A stretch of DNA of 24,836 nt from JACJYE01 sp964432875. GTDB taxonomy: Bacteria > Bacteroidota > Bacteroidia > Chitinophagales > Saprospiraceae. Positions 21,826-24,836 of the stretch are shown here, piece after piece. Within the stretch, counting starts at the first letter, position 1, and the number at the start of each line of letters is the position of its first letter. Both the position numbers and the translations under genes were made by a program. The DNA lies in the NCBI GenBank assembly GCA_964432875.1, contig CAYSPJ010000078.1:1-24836 (forward strand), given 5' to 3'. The notes under the pieces are model-generated. The model ran no database searches. It saw nothing but the letters and a program-made list of their open reading frames with translations, and was not told the origin of the DNA.

Positions 21826-22596
21826 TTCCTCGCCACGGGTGTTGAAAATCTTAACGGTGAGCGCGCCGCCATGGGCAGCGCGATAGCTTTCCAGCAGGCT
21901 GCGCAGGCCTGCTCCGCTGCCGTCGTAATGGTAGTAGAAGGTTAGGGCGCTGGGCGGCGCTATGGTGTTGGGAAAGCGCAGGGTGCCGTCCTGTAAGCTG
22001 AAGTAGCCATAGTCGCCATTCCTGAAAGACTGCAGCTCGCATTGGGCGGAGATGTCCCGCAGCAGGTTTTGAGCCTCCGGGCTTAGCGCAGGATTGGTAA
22101 AGGAAATGAAGCCCCAAATCGTTTGGTCGGGGATGCGGCGGAGTTGTGACTGTAAAAGGATGATGCCCCCGCCTTTAGCCAAGCTGATATCAAAAGATTC
22201 GGGGCTGACGGTTAACTGCCCTTTGGAGGTTACTTTTTCGCGCAGCTTGACATCCAGGCTATAAAGTGCACTCGGCAATGCGCCAATTTTGGAAGTGCCC
22301 GTAGCCGGTGCCTGGCCAGGTTCGCAGCCGGCTTCCTGTACGATTTCATTGACCGAAAACTGGATGTTCCCAGGGAAAAACTTGATCTCTTGCCGGATGG
22401 ATGCATTTTTGCAGTCGGTATTCTCAATCGTGCGTAGCTTGAATTCCAATTCCCGTTTCTCCGGGCTAAAGGATTCCCATAGGCTGAGGTAAAATTCATC
22501 TTCCACCACAGGGACGATAATCTGGTCGTCGAGTTCATTCAGTCCACAAGCCGTTGCACAGAGCAACATAGCGGCTATAGTGAGGTAGCGGTACAT
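21820..22596 (-). CDS. hypothetical lipoprotein
   Basis: A 258-residue exported protein of unknown family. The N-terminus MYRYLTIAAMLLCATACGLN has a hydrophobic core and ends in an ATAC lipobox-like site, so lipid anchoring at Cys17 is likely. The mature part begins with an acidic stretch (NELDDQIIVPVVEDEFYLSLWES) and then alternates strand-like segments, with cysteines near 62 and 91 and further ones downstream (SAQCELQS), possibly disulfides. No catalytic motif is seen. A TATCTTTA box lies 79 bases upstream on its strand. It is convergent with the Nudix regulator and divergent from the MacB-type pair. Confidence 0.7.
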   Translation of the reverse strand: MYRYLTIAAMLLCATACGLNELDDQIIVPVVEDEFYLSLWESFSPEKRELEFKLRTIENTDCKNASIRQEIKFFPGNIQFSVNEIVQEAGCEPGQAPATGTSKIGALPSALYSLDVKLREKVTSKGQLTVSPESFDISLAKGGGIILLQSQLRRIPDQTIWGFISFTNPALSPEAQNLLRDISAQCELQSFRNGDYGYFSLQDGTLRFPNTIAPPSALTFYYHYDGSGAGLRSLLESYRAAHGGALTVKIFNTRGEEW

Positions 22597-22674
22597 CGTT
22601 TTTGTTTTACGTGCGTTTATTCATAGAAGGAAACGCTGAGGCGTGGGAAACGCTGCTTTCCTGATTACAAAGCA

Positions 22675-22701
22675 TAAAGATAATATTTTTTAATTTATCA
22701 A
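22675..22701 (-). promoter_or_regulatory. promoter candidate TTG-N16-TATCTTTA for the lipoprotein
   Basis: On the minus strand TTG (22701-22699) precedes TATCTTTA (22682-22675) by 16 bases, close to the Bacteroidota pattern. The start codon is 79 bases away. The rest of the gap 22597-22855 holds no gene; no consensus promoter was found for the plus-strand ABC genes. Confidence 0.4.
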
Positions 22702-22855
22702 GCCTTTCCATGTCTGTAGTAGCCCATCAGGATTTCAAGAGAGATGCAATAGGGGTATCGGCTTGTTGGGAACATCTTAATACAAAGTTGCCAGCCCGGC
22801 TCGACTAATGCGTTGAAAGGGCTGCTGAGCATCCGCAAAAAACGTGCTATCCTCT

Positions 22856-23560
22856 ATGATCAAACTGCGCAACATTAGAAAAACCTATCAAATTGGTCAA
22901 AACCAAATGGAGGTGCTTAAAGGTATTGACCTGGATATCGAAGCCGGTGAATTCGTCTCCATCATGGGGTCTTCGGGCTCCGGCAAGTCCACCCTGCTCA
23001 ATATTATTGGCATATTAGACGATCATGATGAGGGCGATTACTTTCTCGATCAGCGGCATATCCATGGGCTGAGCCAGGCCGAAGCAGCCCAATATCGCAA
23101 CCGTTTTATCGGTTTTGTTTTCCAGTCCTTCAATCTACTCCCCTTTAAAACCGCTTTGGAAAATGTGGCGCTGCCGCTTTACTACCAAAAAGTGGATCGC
23201 CAGCAGCGGCAGAAACTAGCGCTGGAATACCTGGACATGGTGGGCCTGGCAGACTGGGCGGAGCATTTGCCCACCCAGATGTCTGGTGGGCAGCAACAGC
23301 GTGTTGCCATCGCCCGAGCCCTCATTGCCCAACCCAAAGTGGTGCTGGCCGATGAGCCCACCGGCGCATTGGATACAAAGACTTCTTATGAAGTGATGGA
23401 GTTGTTCCAAAAGGTCAATCGGGAGGGCATCACCGTGCTGATCGTCACTCATGAAAAGGACATTTCCGACCTGACCCACCGCGTCATCCACCTGCGCGAT
23501 GGCCGCATCGAATCGCAGCAAAAGAACGGCGGCGAATTGGCGCTTTCAGCAACACCTTGA
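22856..23560 (+). CDS. ABC transporter ATP-binding protein (MacB/LolD type)
   Basis: A 234-residue ATPase of the type that pairs with FtsX-like permeases (MacB, LolCDE, FtsE groups). Motifs: Walker A GSSGSGKST (38-46), Q-loop in FVFQSFNLLP, signature MSGGQ (142-146) in the typical QMSGGQQQRVAIARAL, Walker B VVLADE (162-167) followed by PTGALD, and the H-loop in VTHEKD. ATG 22856 is chosen; an in-frame GTG at 22844 would add four residues. The permease begins 16 bases after its stop, and the two form one unit. These systems transduce ATP hydrolysis across the membrane to expel antibiotics, peptides or lipoproteins; the cargo here is unknown. Confidence 0.93.
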   Translation: MIKLRNIRKTYQIGQNQMEVLKGIDLDIEAGEFVSIMGSSGSGKSTLLNIIGILDDHDEGDYFLDQRHIHGLSQAEAAQYRNRFIGFVFQSFNLLPFKTALENVALPLYYQKVDRQQRQKLALEYLDMVGLADWAEHLPTQMSGGQQQRVAIARALIAQPKVVLADEPTGALDTKTSYEVMELFQKVNREGITVLIVTHEKDISDLTHRVIHLRDGRIESQQKNGGELALSATP

Positions 23561-23576
23561 AAATACCTGACCCAAT

Positions 23577-24803
23577 ATGTTCGATTTAGATCAATGGCAA
23601 GAAATTTTCGGCTCCATCCGACGGCATAAATTGCGTACCGCGCTGACGGCGCTGGGGGTTTTCTGGGGGATATTCATGCTGGTTATCCTCCTGGCGGCCG
23701 GCCGCGGATTGCAAAATGGGATGGAGTACGCATTCCGTGGCAAAGCGACTAATACCGTTTGGGTAAACCGGGGTACCACTTCAATGCCCTACAATGGTTT
23801 GCCGGAAGGCCGGCCGATCCAATTCACCAATGAAGATTATCAACTGCTGGCCACCGAGTTTGAAGGCATCAAGTACCTATCGAGCCGTTTCTTTGTCTCC
23901 GGCAGCTATACCGTCAATTACGAGCGCAAGAGCTTGGCTTTCAACGTACGTGGCGTTCATCCCGAATATCGCTTCCTGGAAAATATCACGATGCTAAGCG
24001 GGCGGTACCTCAATGAATCGGACTTGCAGGAGAAACGCAAAGTCGCTATCATCGGCCAGCCGGTGCAACAGGAACTCTTTGGCACGCAAGACCCTCTGGG
24101 CAAGGAAATCCGCATCGGCGATATCATTTATCAGGTAGTTGGCACCTACCTAGATGACGGTGACGATGAAGAGATGCGCATCATCTACATCCCGCTTTCT
24201 ACGTCTCAGGCGGTCTATGCCGGGCGAGACGATGTGCACCAAATCATGTTTTCTACTTATGATATGGAACTGGAAGAGATACAGGCGCTCCAGGAGCGGG
24301 TCCGGTTGGCCTTAGCCCGCCGCCACCAGTTTGATCCTGAAGATCGCCGGGCTTTGAATATGTTTGGTACGGCAGAGGAGTTTTTGATGTTTATGAGCCT
24401 CTTTGCCTCCATTCGGATCTTCGTTTGGTTTATCGGCCTGGGCAGCATCCTGGCAGGCATCATCGGCGTGAGCAATATCATGCTGATTACGGTCAAAGAT
24501 CGCACGCGGGAGATTGGTATCCGCAAGGCGCTGGGCGCTACGCCGCGCGCTATCGTGAGTATGGTTTTGCAAGAGGCGCTGCTGATTACCGCGGTAGCGG
24601 GCTACATGGGGCTGCTGGCGGGAGTGGCAGCCATCAGCCTGATGGAGCCGCTGGCCGTGGAGTATTTCCGCAATCCCCGCGTGGATTTGGGCGTAGGCAT
24701 TGCCGCTACTCTGGTGCTCATCGCTGCCGGCCTTCTGGCAGGGCTAATGCCGGCCCGGCAGGCTGCGAAAATCAACCCGGTGGAGGCGATAAGGGGGGGG
24801 TGA
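23577..24803 (+). CDS. ABC transporter permease (MacB-like, FtsX domain)
   Basis: The 408-residue membrane partner of the ATPase upstream. It begins with a cytoplasmic stretch and a first membrane helix (about 18-42, HKLRTALTALGVFWGIFMLVILLAAG), then a MacB-type periplasmic core domain (about 45-270), then three C-terminal helices with the FtsX signature region: IGVSNIMLITVKDRTREIGIRKALGAT and a final MPARQAAKINPVEAIRGG. One helix plus three is the standard topology. No membrane-fusion protein (MacA-like) lies upstream in this window; it could be downstream, beyond the end. The last Gly codons lie in a run of eight G, next to a heptad repeat. Confidence 0.92.
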   Translation: MFDLDQWQEIFGSIRRHKLRTALTALGVFWGIFMLVILLAAGRGLQNGMEYAFRGKATNTVWVNRGTTSMPYNGLPEGRPIQFTNEDYQLLATEFEGIKYLSSRFFVSGSYTVNYERKSLAFNVRGVHPEYRFLENITMLSGRYLNESDLQEKRKVAIIGQPVQQELFGTQDPLGKEIRIGDIIYQVVGTYLDDGDDEEMRIIYIPLSTSQAVYAGRDDVHQIMFSTYDMELEEIQALQERVRLALARRHQFDPEDRRALNMFGTAEEFLMFMSLFASIRIFVWFIGLGSILAGIIGVSNIMLITVKDRTREIGIRKALGATPRAIVSMVLQEALLITAVAGYMGLLAGVAAISLMEPLAVEYFRNPRVDLGVGIAATLVLIAAGLLAGLMPARQAAKINPVEAIRGG

Positions 24804-24806
24804 GAG

Positions 24807-24836
24807 GGGTAAAGGGTAAAGGGTAAAGGTTAAAGG
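24807..24836. repeat. GGGTAAA heptad tandem repeat at the window edge
   Basis: GGGTAAA is repeated at 24807, 24814 and 24821, then GGTTAAA at 24828 and GG at the last two bases; it continues beyond the window. It begins four bases after the permease stop. It resembles the G-run region at 1303-1414 in being G-rich simple sequence directly after a gene, but the unit differs. Confidence 0.7.

Noticed and set aside
22856..24803. LolCDE lipoprotein export assignment for the ABC pair
   Set aside because: The one-plus-three helix permease with MacB-type periplasmic domain and the ATPase motifs do not distinguish cargo; only the MacB/LolD class can be stated.
24807..24836. GGGTAAA heptads as a CRISPR or telomere-like structure
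   Set aside because: Unit is only seven bases with no spacers; simple tandem repeat is sufficient.

Overview
The window reads as chromosomal DNA of a Bacteroidota species, plausibly in or near the Saprospiria (Lewinella/Phaeodactylibacter-like); genus is inference. Reasons: several genes lie behind Bacteroidota-type -7 boxes (TAnnTTTG, sometimes with a TTG about 20 bases upstream), Shine-Dalgarno sequences are weak or absent, and the gene content (fadI/fadJ next to a TetR regulator, NatAB-type exporter, a ComEC with a divergent C-terminal domain beside a multi-HhH protein, a Nudix-HTH regulator) fits the phylum. No rRNA, tRNA, CRISPR array, phage or IS transposase gene was seen.

Layout: (1) 14-3547, fatty-acid beta-oxidation pair: thiolase (fadI-like) and trifunctional-type hydratase/dehydrogenase (fadJ-like), separated by a G-tract/hairpin repeat region; a convergent TetR regulator follows (3573-4292). 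(2) 4731-6311 peptide chain release factor 3 behind a structured leader, then a convergent YegS/DAGK-family lipid kinase (6358-7290). (3) 7459-9689 ABC exporter pair of NatA/NatB type (ATPase and permease overlap by 4 bases). (4) 9929-11527 secreted M28 zinc peptidase. (5) 11623-14888, minus strand: comEC followed by a four-repeat helix-hairpin-helix protein, a DNA-uptake module. (6) 15250-16276, minus strand: small lipoprotein and a coiled-coil protein with a membrane segment at each end. (7) 16595-20441, minus strand: the least ordinary part. A 785-aa protein of unknown family, with three divergent copies of one beta-rich module, precedes an ECF sigma factor with a Cys-rich N-terminus and a soluble anti-sigma-like protein carrying a QLPLF (sliding-clamp-type) motif near its C-terminus. 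(8) 20442-21069, a long intergenic region with divergent promoters, a short terminator-ended transcript candidate, an operator-like palindrome and a 144-bp element with inverted ends. (9) 21070-21816 Nudix-HTH regulator with a degenerate Nudix box; convergent lipoprotein 21820-22596. (10) 22856-24803 MacB-type ABC ATPase and FtsX-like permease, followed by a GGGTAAA heptad repeat that runs off the window.

The best candidate for something undescribed is region 7: the triple-module protein, Cys-rich sigma and TM-less anti-sigma-like protein lie on the same strand, and three adjacent short palindromes lie in the leader of the first gene. Whether the three form one functional system is inference. 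Two short promoter-to-terminator units (about 16353-16438 and 20598-20684) are candidate small RNAs.
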